From: Halomonas sp. KAO
Lineage (GTDB): Bacteria > Pseudomonadota > Gammaproteobacteria > Pseudomonadales > Halomonadaceae
Length of the DNA stretch: 64,000 nt
Direction: 5' to 3'
NCBI RefSeq assembly: GCF_015595025.1
Contig: NZ_JADNRL010000019.1
Span: forward strand, 930,805 to 994,804
Program-made: the position numbers and the translations under genes
Shown: one piece after another, positions 15,730 to 23,995 of the stretch
Position numbering within the stretch: the first letter of the stretch is position 1
Layout of the letters: each line of letters starts with the position of its first letter
The notes under the pieces: model-generated
The model's database searches: none
What the model saw: the letters and a program-made list of their open reading frames with translations, nothing else
Told to the model about the DNA's origin: nothing

Positions 15730-16758
15730 ATGGATGACAATCGTTCCAAAGCCCTGGCGGCAGCCCTGAGTCAAATTGAACGGCAGTTTGGTAAAGGTGC
15801 CGTTATGAAGATGGGGCAAGATGCCCAGCTTGATATTCCATCAATCTCAACCGGGTCATTGGGGCTTGATATCGCGCTTGGTATCGGCGGAATTCCGCGT
15901 TCAAGAATATCGGAAATATTTGGGCCCGAGAGCAGCGGCAAAAGTACTTTATGTTTGCAGATGGTAGCCGAGGCCCAAAAAATGGGCATTACGTGTGCCT
16001 ATGTAGATGCTGAGCATGCAATGGATCCTGGTTATGCACAGAAGCTAGGTGTTAACTTGGATGATTTGCTAATTTCGCAACCGGATAATGGAGAGCAGGC
16101 ACTAGAAATCGTAGATATGCTTATACGTTCTCAAGCGGTTGGCCTCGTCATTGTGGATTCTGTAGCAGCTCTTGTTCCAAGAGCTGAAATTGAAGGCGAG
16201 ATGGGCGATAGTCATGTTGGTCTTCAGGCTCGACTAATGTCCCAGGCTCTGCGAAAAATCACTGCAAACGTGAAGAATTCTAATTCTGCTGTAGTGTTCG
16301 TTAACCAGATACGTATGAAAATTGGAGTCATGTTTGGCTCTCCTGAAACAACAACAGGTGGTAATGCTCTAAAGTTTTACTCTAGTGTACGTATGGACAT
16401 CCGGCGCACGGGGTCAGTAAAAGAAGGTGATGAAGTCGTTGGAAACGAAACACGTGTTAAGGTTGTGAAAAACAAAGTGGCTCCACCATTCAGGCAGGCT
16501 GAATTTCAGATCATGTATGGTTCGGGAACGAATAGGCTCGGAGAAGTTGTCGACCTGGGAGTTAAACAGGGTCTCATAGAGAAATCTGGTGCTTGGTACT
16601 CTTATAAAGGAAATAAGATTGGCCAAGGTAAGGCTAATGCATGCAGATTTTTACAAGATAATCCAGAAATTGGAAGCGAGATTGAGGCTGAAATTCGTAC
16701 GCAGCTACTCCCGAGTAAGCAGCAGCAGCGTGACGAGCCTACTCAAATTGAAGACTAA
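15730..16758 (+). CDS. recA: Divergent island-borne RecA recombinase
   Basis: A complete 342-residue RecA. It has Walker [10 protein letters not shown] (65-73), the [11 protein letters not shown]alker B, the L1 region [22 protein letters not shown] and the L2 region around [18 protein letters not shown], plus a normal C-terminal domain, so it should be active in strand exchange and LexA cleavage. Its DNA is clearly AT-richer than mutS and pncC, with different codon use, and the protein differs from the host N-terminus at many positions ([17 protein letters not shown] against [17 protein letters not shown]). ATG 15730 follows CGGAGA; the same frame is open from 15658. It starts 75 bp after the truncated native recA and has no LexA box of its own, so it probably uses the host promoter. 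It is carried by the island as a replacement. Confidence 0.95.
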   Translation: MDDNRSKALAAALSQIERQFGKGAVMKMGQDAQLDIPSISTGSLGLDIALGIGGIPRSRISEIFGPESSGKSTLCLQMVAEAQKMGITCAYVDAEHAMDPGYAQKLGVNLDDLLISQPDNGEQALEIVDMLIRSQAVGLVIVDSVAALVPRAEIEGEMGDSHVGLQARLMSQALRKITANVKNSNSAVVFVNQIRMKIGVMFGSPETTTGGNALKFYSSVRMDIRRTGSVKEGDEVVGNETRVKVVKNKVAPPFRQAEFQIMYGSGTNRLGEVVDLGVKQGLIEKSGAWYSYKGNKIGQGKANACRFLQDNPEIGSEIEAEIRTQLLPSKQQQRDEPTQIED

Positions 16759-16790
16759 GCCTCCCGTGTCATCATAGTTATCAGGCCCGT

Positions 16791-16823
16791 CCCAAGGGTG
16801 TAGCCATTGGCAGCACCCTTGGG
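16791..16823 (+). terminator. Hairpin downstream of island recA
   Basis: cccaagggtg and cacccttggg form a perfect 10-bp stem with a 13-base loop, 32 bases after the stop codon of the incoming recA. No T run follows. It may end or protect the recA transcript before the recombinase gene. Confidence 0.5.
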
Positions 16824-16938
16824 GATTGATAAGTGCTCATCACTCTTTGGCAGCAGGTGGTGCCTCAGCACTCTATACTTGTAATACCCTTATTCCCCCA
16901 GTAACATCACCTATGGGCCAACAACCATAGTGGATTCC

Positions 16939-18951
16939 ATGAGTTTATCAGTGCTCGTAGGTGGGCGGGAGCGTGATTTTTTAGTTTTTGTTGAACATTT
17001 GGGGTTGCCTTATTGTGCTGCTATGGCGCATGCATATGAAAATGCCGCATCTGAAGTGGTTGAAGCTTCAGAGGTGACTTATTGGCACTCACTTTCTTTG
17101 TTTTTGCGTTTCCTTTGTGAGTCTGAAGGAGCGATACCCCTAAAGAGTTTTCTACAGACCAGCTTCATACCCGGCGTCACTCAGCCGCCCACGAGTATCC
17201 TTGCGCATTGGCACCTTCTCTTGGCGGAATATCGCTGGCATTTATCGAAGAATCACAATAATGCCATCACTCGAACCAATTATGCATCAGGTGCAAATTG
17301 GGCGCTTAGAGTGTTTGCTAATGCGGGACTTTTACCGCAAGGGCTTAGAATCCCAACCTGGAAAATCAAACATAAAGTCGGACAAGGAAGCACCTTCCTT
17401 GACGTGAATTTTACCGGAAGCGTTGATTTAAATAGCTTGCTGGAAAATTATCAAGACATTCTCGCTGCCTATGGAGATGGTGAAAAGGAGGAAGTAATAA
17501 ATCTTTTATCAAACCTATCTATAGATCGAGAGTTAGGAGAAAAAATAGACATTGTAGATGCTGCAACTATAACTCTTGCAGATCGGATTGAGAAAGTAAG
17601 GGGTCGTTGTGCAAGCATAATAGTTGAGCATATTGACTCTTTGGCCGAAGCAGAAAGATGGATTGCTGATAGCGAGTTTGTATCTAGAGCTAAATTTCTT
17701 AGACAGGTTTTTGAAGATAAATCGCTTAATTCTCATGATAGGGCAAGGAGGTATAAAGAAATACTGTCTCATAATTCACTGGCAGTCTTCGTTGTCTATT
17801 GCGCGATTTATAACAATAAGATCTTTCCAACCGAAAGATTCAGTGATGACTATTATGATGTTTTTTCTGGGCGTATAGGTGTTTCAGGTGTCTCGCGGAA
17901 GGCAATAAGACACCATTTGGGCAGCGATAATCGTGTTCTGGCTGCGTGTTATGCCTTTATATGCTTTGAGGTTGCTGGAAACCCTGACTCTATTGCAGAT
18001 CTTAGGGTTGATAGCTTGAGAAAGGAAGAAAATACTTATGTCATTAGCTGGACCAAGCTAAGGAAAGGAAGGAATAATATTGAAGAGGAATTCGTTCAGG
18101 CACGCTCTAGTGCTACTCCTCTTACTCCCAGAACGCTTACGGTTGTTGATGTCTTTGAACATGTCGTTAGGATGTCCTCGCCTTTGCGAGAGATAGCTAG
18201 TGACGAAGACAGGGATAAGCTTTTTATTAATAATTATAGGAACAACATAAACAATATTGGGAATCTATCTCAGCGCCTTCACTTAAACACTTTGAATAAG
18301 CACTTTGGTGAAATTTGTATTGAGGTGAGCGGGGGGGAGTGGTCTAGTGTTCCTAAAGCTATTAGAGGTAGTGTGCTGCTTCTTGAAGCAATGGTTTCTA
18401 GGGACGCAGTAGCAGTTAGCAAGAAGGGAAGGCATACAGGGCTGGCTATGGCGACTAAATATACCCGTCATATACCGGATATTTTGCGAAGAGATAAAAA
18501 CATTAGAGACTTCATAAACTGGTTTGAGACCTTAATAACAATTGATATCGTGGAATTTGCTAAGAAGGTAGGGATTGATGAAGAGGATTATGCTAGGAGA
18601 AAAAATGATATCATTAACCATCAAATTGGTGGCCTGCATTGCTCAGATCCCTTTTCAGGTGTTCAGGAAGAAACAGTTCGCGGTGAGGTATGTCACCGAA
18701 TAGATCGATGTATGTCATGTGAGAAAAGGCGGTCTATCTTCGTCATGTCTGAAAGTAACATAGTTTCTTTGCTTCACTGGAAGGCAGTTCTTGATCGTGC
18801 AAAGAATAGTCTCCAAGAAGAAGAATATAAAAAGTGGTTTACTTGGCATCTGTACACTATTCTATTAGCTGAACGACTTGAAGAAGATCCTTCGCATGCC
18901 CGATTATTGTCCAATGCGGAACCTGTCAACCTGATTCGGACAGATCGTTAA
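16939..18951 (+). CDS. Large tyrosine-recombinase-like integrase of the recA island, 3' end cut by an IS
   Basis: A 670-residue AT-rich gene next to the target gene recA. Only weak family similarity can be read by eye, but the catalytic spacing of tyrosine recombinases fits: a box-I-like Arg356 (DLRVDSL), Lys473 at the HxxR position with Arg476, then His499 and Tyr508 in GRHTGLAMATKYTRH, nine residues apart as usual. An unusual C-terminal extension has Cys568, Cys585, Cys591 and Cys594, a possible zinc-binding set. Position suggests that this enzyme integrates the island into recA. The last codons, from 18924, come from the left end of the IS3-family element, so the true C-terminus is lost. 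The start is uncertain: ATG 16939 or GTG 16930, neither with a clear ribosome-binding site. Large recombinases of gamma-mobile-trio (GMT) elements are a possible relative; this needs a profile search. Confidence 0.65.
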   Translation: MSLSVLVGGRERDFLVFVEHLGLPYCAAMAHAYENAASEVVEASEVTYWHSLSLFLRFLCESEGAIPLKSFLQTSFIPGVTQPPTSILAHWHLLLAEYRWHLSKNHNNAITRTNYASGANWALRVFANAGLLPQGLRIPTWKIKHKVGQGSTFLDVNFTGSVDLNSLLENYQDILAAYGDGEKEEVINLLSNLSIDRELGEKIDIVDAATITLADRIEKVRGRCASIIVEHIDSLAEAERWIADSEFVSRAKFLRQVFEDKSLNSHDRARRYKEILSHNSLAVFVVYCAIYNNKIFPTERFSDDYYDVFSGRIGVSGVSRKAIRHHLGSDNRVLAACYAFICFEVAGNPDSIADLRVDSLRKEENTYVISWTKLRKGRNNIEEEFVQARSSATPLTPRTLTVVDVFEHVVRMSSPLREIASDEDRDKLFINNYRNNINNIGNLSQRLHLNTLNKHFGEICIEVSGGEWSSVPKAIRGSVLLLEAMVSRDAVAVSKKGRHTGLAMATKYTRHIPDILRRDKNIRDFINWFETLITIDIVEFAKKVGIDEEDYARRKNDIINHQIGGLHCSDPFSGVQEETVRGEVCHRIDRCMSCEKRRSIFVMSESNIVSLLHWKAVLDRAKNSLQEEEYKKWFTWHLYTILLAERLEEDPSHARLLSNAEPVNLIRTDR

Positions 18952-20038
18952 AAATTAGTGTCGATTTCGTCGCGGTGGCACCTGCCGCCGATAGCGTCGG
19001 GAAGTTCACCACGCTGTAGGGGGCCGGGTCGTCGTCATCGGGCTGTACTGGATTGATCGAGACACTGTCCGGTGGCAGCGCCACCTTGGGGCGTCCGCGT
19101 AGGAACCGCTCGGGATGCGCCTCGAAGCTGTCATCGAGCGCTCGCTGGCGGACCTCGGCAATCTCGCGATATCGGCCGGTGAAGACCTGCTCCGGCGTGA
19201 AGCCAGCCAGCCCGCTGTGATGGTGCTGCAGGTTGTACCAGTCGACGTAAGCGCTGTACCACTGCCGGGCATGGACGATGCTCTCGAAGCGCCCCGGGTA
19301 ATCGGGCTGGTATTTGCTGGTCTTGAACTGGCTTTCGCTGAAGGGGTTGTCGTTGCTGACCCGCGGCCGACTATGACTGCACGTGACCCCCAGCTCTCCC
19401 ATGAGGTCCAGATAGCTCCGGGCGATCATCGGCGAGCCTCGATCCTGGTGGAGCGTCAGTGCGCCATGCGGGATACCGTAGCGATCCACGGCCTCCTGGA
19501 AGAGCTGCTGAGCCAAGGCGGCATTCTCCTTGTGGGAGACCATCCAGGCCACGATGAAGCGGCTGTACAGGTCCAGCACCACGTAGAGGTTGAGGTAGAC
19601 GCCGCGTCGCCGCGTGGGCAATTTGCTGATGTCCCACGTCCAGGCCTCATTGGCGGCCCTTGCCGTGATGCGTGGGACGGCATGGTGTTGGGGAGCACGC
19701 TGAGGACGGCGGTCACCGCTCTCCTTGGCCTCACGCAGCTGCCGGTACCACGTGCTGAGCGAGCCAAGATAGATCCCTTGCTGCAGCAGGTCGTGGTAGA
19801 TCTCATACACCGGCTGATCCCGATAGGGCTCGCTATGCGCGATCTCCAGCATTTTCGCTCGCTCCTCGGCCGACAGGGCCCTGGGCTGCGGGCAATGCCG
19901 GCGCGACGTCGAAGCTCCGGTATAAGGCTCATGGCGGCGTTTTCGCCAGGCGTACACCGTGCTGCGGTTGATGCCCAGGACTCGGCAGGCCATGGCCAAT
20001 GGGAGGCGCGCCGGGCGCTCTTCGAGCACCGTGATCAT
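18926..20038 (-). CDS. IS3-family transposase, OrfB (DDE integrase)
   Basis: This 370-residue protein is the catalytic subunit. It begins with an HTH region (CRVLGINRSTVYAWRKRR), then the HTH_21-like segment (HSEPYRDQPVYEIY) and the rve integrase core: first Asp in WTWDISKLP, second Asp in LHQDRGSPM, and Glu in SESQFKTSKYQPD, followed by HHHSGLAGFTPEQVF. Its ATG overlaps the stop of OrfA by four bases (ATGA), so translation is probably coupled; there is no need for frameshifting to make OrfB itself. The frame is intact and the copy may be active. Confidence 0.93.
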   Translation of the reverse strand: MITVLEERPARLPLAMACRVLGINRSTVYAWRKRRHEPYTGASTSRRHCPQPRALSAEERAKMLEIAHSEPYRDQPVYEIYHDLLQQGIYLGSLSTWYRQLREAKESGDRRPQRAPQHHAVPRITARAANEAWTWDISKLPTRRRGVYLNLYVVLDLYSRFIVAWMVSHKENAALAQQLFQEAVDRYGIPHGALTLHQDRGSPMIARSYLDLMGELGVTCSHSRPRVSNDNPFSESQFKTSKYQPDYPGRFESIVHARQWYSAYVDWYNLQHHHSGLAGFTPEQVFTGRYREIAEVRQRALDDSFEAHPERFLRGRPKVALPPDSVSINPVQPDDDDPAPYSVVNFPTLSAAGATATKSTLIFNDLSESG

Positions 20039-20439
20039 GGTTCGCTCCCATTGTTCATGCGATCGAGCATCGATAGCGCTTTTTTTTGGAGCGATAGGCA
20101 GTCTTCGGCGGTCGAGAGCCTCTGCTGAAGACGGGCGTTCTCACGCTCCAGTGCCTCGATACGCTTCTGCTCCGGCGTCTTGCTCGGGTTCGGCCCTGGG
20201 GCAGTCTTGTGGAGCTTCTCCACGCCGCTCTCGGCAAGCTCCTTGCGCCAAGTGGTCAGCTGGCTGTTGTAGAGCTTTTCGCGGCGTAACAGCTGCCCGA
20301 GCTCACCATGCTGGCAGGCATCGGCTTCCGCGAGGATGCGCAACTTGTATTCGGTCGAGAACTGACGACGTGTGCGTTTCTCCAGCTTGGGATTTGGCGT
20401 GACCTGATGATCGGGCAGCTCGGTTGGCGGTTTCGGCAT
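20035..20439 (-). CDS. IS3-family transposase, OrfA (DNA-binding helix-turn-helix)
   Basis: A 134-residue OrfA with an N-terminal HTH (RRQFSTEYKLRILAEADAC) and a C-terminal leucine-rich helix (EQKRIEALERENARLQQRL) that normally makes dimers. It recognises the inverted repeats. It ends in the ATGA overlap with OrfB. Intact. Confidence 0.92.
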   Translation of the reverse strand: MPKPPTELPDHQVTPNPKLEKRTRRQFSTEYKLRILAEADACQHGELGQLLRREKLYNSQLTTWRKELAESGVEKLHKTAPGPNPSKTPEQKRIEALERENARLQQRLSTAEDCLSLQKKALSMLDRMNNGSEP

Positions 20440-20481
20440 GATACGGGCTCCTGAACCTCGGGCTCTGATATTGAGCTTAAC

Positions 20482-21252
20482 TCACTGAGCCGGTGTATGG
20501 ATGCAGGTTGACACACAGGGAAGGTACACAAGCACCAATTCAGCAATGATCGGACAAACGACTACTATTGCCATCACCTTGAGCCCGCGAGATAACCCTT
20601 TCAGTTCCTTATTTTTCTCTTTTGCTAGATCATCAAATCCATCATAAAGCCCTACGAAATTGAAGGCGGTCTTGTATTCGTCTAGAGCTTCTTTGAGACG
20701 ATTTACTTCCTTCTCTTTGTCTTCAATTTCTTGGTCCCAGTTACTTTTTAGTTCCTGAGCCTTTGCAGACACTTTATTAAAATCCTTTATGCTATCGATA
20801 GCTTCGTTATTCGATAGCTGTTTGAGGATATTGATGGGCATATCTCGGATAGCATATTCAATCTGCTCCCGTGCATCGTGCTCAAATTCTTCAAGATTAT
20901 TGAATACGAATCTTCTAGCTTGCTCAAACTCCATCGAAAGGTCATTCTTGATGCTTAAGTAGAGTTCGAACAAAAAACGAAAACACATGGAACATATGTC
21001 ATCTAGCCGCTCCTTGTTTAATTCCTTTTCCTCATCAGAAAGACGGTTGATAAAATGGTCTCCGATCCAACCGATATTAATTTGGCATTGTCCATTCCAC
21101 TGATCCGGATTAACCTCCATCGAGTTCACTACCAGCCGAATTAGGCTGTTCCTCGAAGTTTCGAAGTCATTTGTCGGGGTGAGGCCATCTATCTTGGTCT
21201 TAAATCGGGCCAAGACTACTTTGCTCTGATTAGTGTTAAATAATTCTTGCAT
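20482..21252 (-). CDS. Island protein with coiled coil and C-terminal membrane helix, truncated by the IS
   Basis: I do not recognise the family. The 256-residue frame is AT-rich like the island recA. The N-terminal two thirds is helical and charged. A coiled-coil stretch (SAKAQELKSNWDQEIEDKEK and onwards) is followed by a hydrophobic helix (MAIVVVCPIIAELVLVYL), which suggests a membrane-anchored cytoplasmic sensor. From about 20513 down the codons belong to the right end of the IS3 element, so the natural C-terminus is missing. ATG 21252 has AAAGGA close upstream; a TTG at 21267 is the alternative. Convergent with the recombinase across the IS. A defence or stress-related cargo gene is possible but only by position. 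Confidence 0.55.
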   Translation of the reverse strand: MQELFNTNQSKVVLARFKTKIDGLTPTNDFETSRNSLIRLVVNSMEVNPDQWNGQCQINIGWIGDHFINRLSDEEKELNKERLDDICSMCFRFLFELYLSIKNDLSMEFEQARRFVFNNLEEFEHDAREQIEYAIRDMPINILKQLSNNEAIDSIKDFNKVSAKAQELKSNWDQEIEDKEKEVNRLKEALDEYKTAFNFVGLYDGFDDLAKEKNKELKGLSRGLKVMAIVVVCPIIAELVLVYLPCVSTCIHTPAQ

Positions 21253-21267
21253 ATTTCCTTTGCTCAA

Positions 21268-21641
21268 TTACGGTCAGGCACATAACAGCTGTATTATATA
21301 GCATGCTTGATATTCCACTTGAACGAGCACGCGCGTTCAAGAATTTTATGCTACGCGCTAGAAGACCACCTAAGCCATTGAAATAACAGAACATTAAATT
21401 TTGCTCGGCTACATAACACCAATCGCCGCGCATGCGGCTTTCATTTTTCTGAGGCGACTTCGGCTAATTTAGCACCGCCGGGTGTGTGGTCCTATGTTAC
21501 GAAAGGCTGAGGTGGGAAAATATAGATCGGGTGCAAGCCAGGCCGCTATTTCCTCTGCCGTGAGTGCGTCGAAAGCGGCGGCTGTTATCCGATAAGGCGC
21601 TCAATAGCCCGGCACCGGGGAGGTGCCGGGGCGAGGCAGAC
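21268..21641. other. Non-coding stretch at the island / chromosome boundary
   Basis: No convincing gene. The first half, to about 21440, is AT-rich like the island. It has a perfect 8-bp inverted repeat cttgaacg / cgttcaag (21318-21341) and a small hairpin gccgc-gcat-gcggc followed by T-rich sequence near 21425-21450. From about 21500 the base composition is host-like. A 9-bp hairpin, cccggcacc / ggtgccggg (21608-21630), sits after the betaine-binding protein gene and may end its transcript. I could not find the 3' half of native recA or a clear attachment-site repeat here. Confidence 0.5.
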
Positions 21642-22607
21642 TTACTGTAGCTGGGCGCGCACCGTGTCCATGGCGGGTTCGCCGTCCTGGGTGGTGACGC
21701 CGTCGAGCCATTCGGCGACGACATCCTGGTGCTCGGCGATCCACTCGCTGGCGACGTCGTCGGCGCGGCGCTCATCACGAGAGTAGGCGTTGACCCATTC
21801 GCTCTGGATATCGCTGCCCACCACGAACTGCTCGAAGAAGCGCGCCAGGTTGGGGTCCTGCTCGGCAAGGTCGGAGCGCACGACCGTGGCCACGTGGCCT
21901 TCCAGCTGAGCGGCGCCGGAGTCGTCGGCGTCTTCCAGATAGTGCATGTCGTAGGCGACGTTCATCCAGTGCGGCTGCCAACCGATGAAGGCGGCCCACT
22001 CGCCGGCGTCGATCTTCTGGCCCACCTGGGCGAGCATCGCCGAGGCGCTGGACTCCTGGAGGTGCCAGTCGCCGAGACCGAAGCGGTCTTCATCGATCAC
22101 CTTGAGCACGGCATCATTGATCCCCGAGCCGGCCTCGATGCCGTAGATGCGGCTATCGAAGCGATCGGCATGCTTGTCCAGGTCGGTGATGCTGCGTACA
22201 CCGGCCTGCCAGGCGTCGTCGGTGACGGCGATGCCGGTGATGGCCGAGGGCACGTTGTCGACGATCTCGATGATCGAGCCCTCCTCGAGCAGCGGGGCCA
22301 GCATATCGCGCTCCTGCGGATACCAACCGGCCAGATAGACATCGAGATCACGCTCCACCAGGGCGTTGAGGATCACACTGACCGCCAGCTCGCGCTGGCG
22401 CGTGGTGTAGCCAAGCGCTTCGAGCAGCTGGCTGGCAACCTCGCTCTTGACCGTGATGCCGGGCCAGGGCGGCACGCCGAAGCGGACTTCATCGAGAGTC
22501 GGCTGTTCAGGCTCGGCCTGTGCGGTGAGCGGCGTGAACAGGGCGAACATGCCTGCAGACAGCGCCCCGGCGATGAGACGGTGACGAGTGGTGCGTGTGG
22601 CAATCAT
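21642..22607 (-). CDS. Glycine betaine/choline-type ABC transporter substrate-binding protein (OpuAC/ProX family)
   Basis: A 321-residue periplasmic binding protein. The N-terminal signal peptide (hydrophobic LIAGALSAGMFALFTPL ending TAQA) is followed by an OpuAC domain with the aromatic residues used to cage quaternary amines, for example PPWPGITVKS, AGWYPQ and FIGWQPHWMN. ATG 22607 has GAGGGA upstream and gives a clean signal peptide. No ABC permease or ATPase gene is next to it, so it is an orphan here or serves a transporter encoded elsewhere. The likely ligand is glycine betaine, proline betaine, choline or carnitine, an osmoprotectant role fitting a halophile; the exact ligand cannot be read from sequence. 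Confidence 0.85.
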   Translation of the reverse strand: MIATRTTRHRLIAGALSAGMFALFTPLTAQAEPEQPTLDEVRFGVPPWPGITVKSEVASQLLEALGYTTRQRELAVSVILNALVERDLDVYLAGWYPQERDMLAPLLEEGSIIEIVDNVPSAITGIAVTDDAWQAGVRSITDLDKHADRFDSRIYGIEAGSGINDAVLKVIDEDRFGLGDWHLQESSASAMLAQVGQKIDAGEWAAFIGWQPHWMNVAYDMHYLEDADDSGAAQLEGHVATVVRSDLAEQDPNLARFFEQFVVGSDIQSEWVNAYSRDERRADDVASEWIAEHQDVVAEWLDGVTTQDGEPAMDTVRAQLQ

Positions 22608-22724
22608 GGGAACTCCCTCTATCGATCTATGAGCGTGCACACCCTGCATGAGGCGGCTGAAAAATGCCATGGATGCCGGTCCTGTGGCGTGGATGTGGCA
22701 CCGGCGTCGCGGGGGTACCCGGGT

Positions 22725-23891
22725 TCAGGCGTCGGACCACAGCTGCCGGTAGATCTCGATGATCTCGTCGGCGTCGGGCACGCGGGGATTATTGCCGGGG
22801 GAGCCGGAGGCCAGTGCCTGTTCGGCCATTTCTGGCATCAGTTCGAAGAAGCGCTCTCGCTCGATACCGAACCGCTCGGGCGTAGGCACCTGCAGCTCTT
22901 CATTGAGGGCCTTGAGCTCGTCGAGCAGCTTGTGATTGGCTGCCTCGTCGCCGTCCTGTTCGTCGGCCACGCCGATGGCACGGGCGCAGTCGGCGTAGCG
23001 CTCAGGCGCGGCGGGAATCGAGAAGGCAGTGACGCTGGGCAGCAACATGGCGTTGGAGAGCCCGTGGGGCACATGGAAGTGGGCGCCGATGGGGCGGCTC
23101 ATGCCATGCACCAGGGCCACCGAGGCGTTGGAAAACGCCACACCAGCCAGGGTGGAACCCAGCATCATGGCTTCGCGGGCCTGTTGATCATCGCCGTTAT
23201 GATAGGCCAGGCGCAGGTTCGGGCCGATCAGCCGCATCGCCGAGAGCGCCTGGCTGTCGCTGTAGGGGTTACGCTTCTGGCTGACGTAGGCTTCCATGGC
23301 GTGGGTCAGCGCATCGATGCCGGTGTCGGCGGTGGTACGTGGCGGTAGGCTCAGGGTGAGGCGGTAGTCGACCAGTGCGGCGATCGGCATGAAGCCCAGG
23401 CCCACGCAGAGCATCTTCTCATCGCTGGTTTCGTCGGTGATGATGGTGAAGCGTGTTACCTCGGAGCCGGTACCCGCGGTGGTGGGGATGGCGATGATCG
23501 GCAGGCCCGCTTCGTTGACCTGGCGGGGAAACTTGTAGTCGCGCATTTCGCCGCCGTGCCTGGCGAGTATCGCGATGGCCTTGGCGCTGTCGATGGGGCT
23601 GCCGCCGCCCAGGGCGATCAGGCCGTCGTAGTCGCCGTTGCGTGCCATCTCCACGCCGGCCTGAATCGAGCCGACGGTGGGCTCCGGCACGGTGGCGTCG
23701 AAGACATCTGCCGTAATCTTGTGTTCGGCCAGCATGTCTTGAAGCTGACTGATATAGCCGAGCTGCACCATCATCTTGTCGGTGATGATCAGTGGACGCC
23801 GGCAGCCGAGGCTAGCCAGCACGGCAGGCAGTTCTTGGCTGGCGTTGTCGCCGACCTGCATCAGGCGCGGCAGGATAATCTGAGTCGACAT
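22725..23891 (-). CDS. Iron-containing alcohol dehydrogenase
   Basis: A 388-residue group III (Fe-type) alcohol dehydrogenase. The NAD-binding motif GGGSPIDSAKA and the metal-ligand region are clear: Asp in DTGIDALTHAMEA, then His residues in HGMSRPIGAHFHVPHGLSN. ATG 23891 has GGGAG upstream and gives the usual start; the open frame extends 28 codons further without similarity. The group includes 1,3-propanediol, lactaldehyde and general short-chain alcohol dehydrogenases, so the substrate is open. It faces the CvfB-like gene across a 104-bp gap that must hold divergent promoters. Confidence 0.9.
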   Translation of the reverse strand: MSTQIILPRLMQVGDNASQELPAVLASLGCRRPLIITDKMMVQLGYISQLQDMLAEHKITADVFDATVPEPTVGSIQAGVEMARNGDYDGLIALGGGSPIDSAKAIAILARHGGEMRDYKFPRQVNEAGLPIIAIPTTAGTGSEVTRFTIITDETSDEKMLCVGLGFMPIAALVDYRLTLSLPPRTTADTGIDALTHAMEAYVSQKRNPYSDSQALSAMRLIGPNLRLAYHNGDDQQAREAMMLGSTLAGVAFSNASVALVHGMSRPIGAHFHVPHGLSNAMLLPSVTAFSIPAAPERYADCARAIGVADEQDGDEAANHKLLDELKALNEELQVPTPERFGIERERFFELMPEMAEQALASGSPGNNPRVPDADEIIEIYRQLWSDA

Positions 23892-23995
23892 ATGGGCTCC
23901 CATGTTATTAGTTATCGGGCTGTGAGTATGATGCCTTTGTATCTCGGTACCACGGCAGCATAATAGTAATAACACTTCCTGCGGAAACCGTTCTT

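Larger units (their letters stand above)
18924..20513 (-). mobile_element. IS3-family insertion sequence
   Basis: A 1590-bp element bounded by TGTCAACCTG (18924-18933) and its complement (20504-20513). Inside are the two genes of an IS3-family element on the minus strand. The flanking bases do not match (acc on the left, cac on the right), so there is no target duplication. That suggests the two flanks were not adjacent when the element arrived, for example after an IS-mediated deletion or recombination between copies. Genes on both sides read into its ends. Confidence 0.85.

Noticed and set aside
21729-23348. 539-codon open frame opposite the binding protein and alcohol dehydrogenase
   Set aside because: Spans two genes with clear motifs on the minus strand; composition is that of a shadow.
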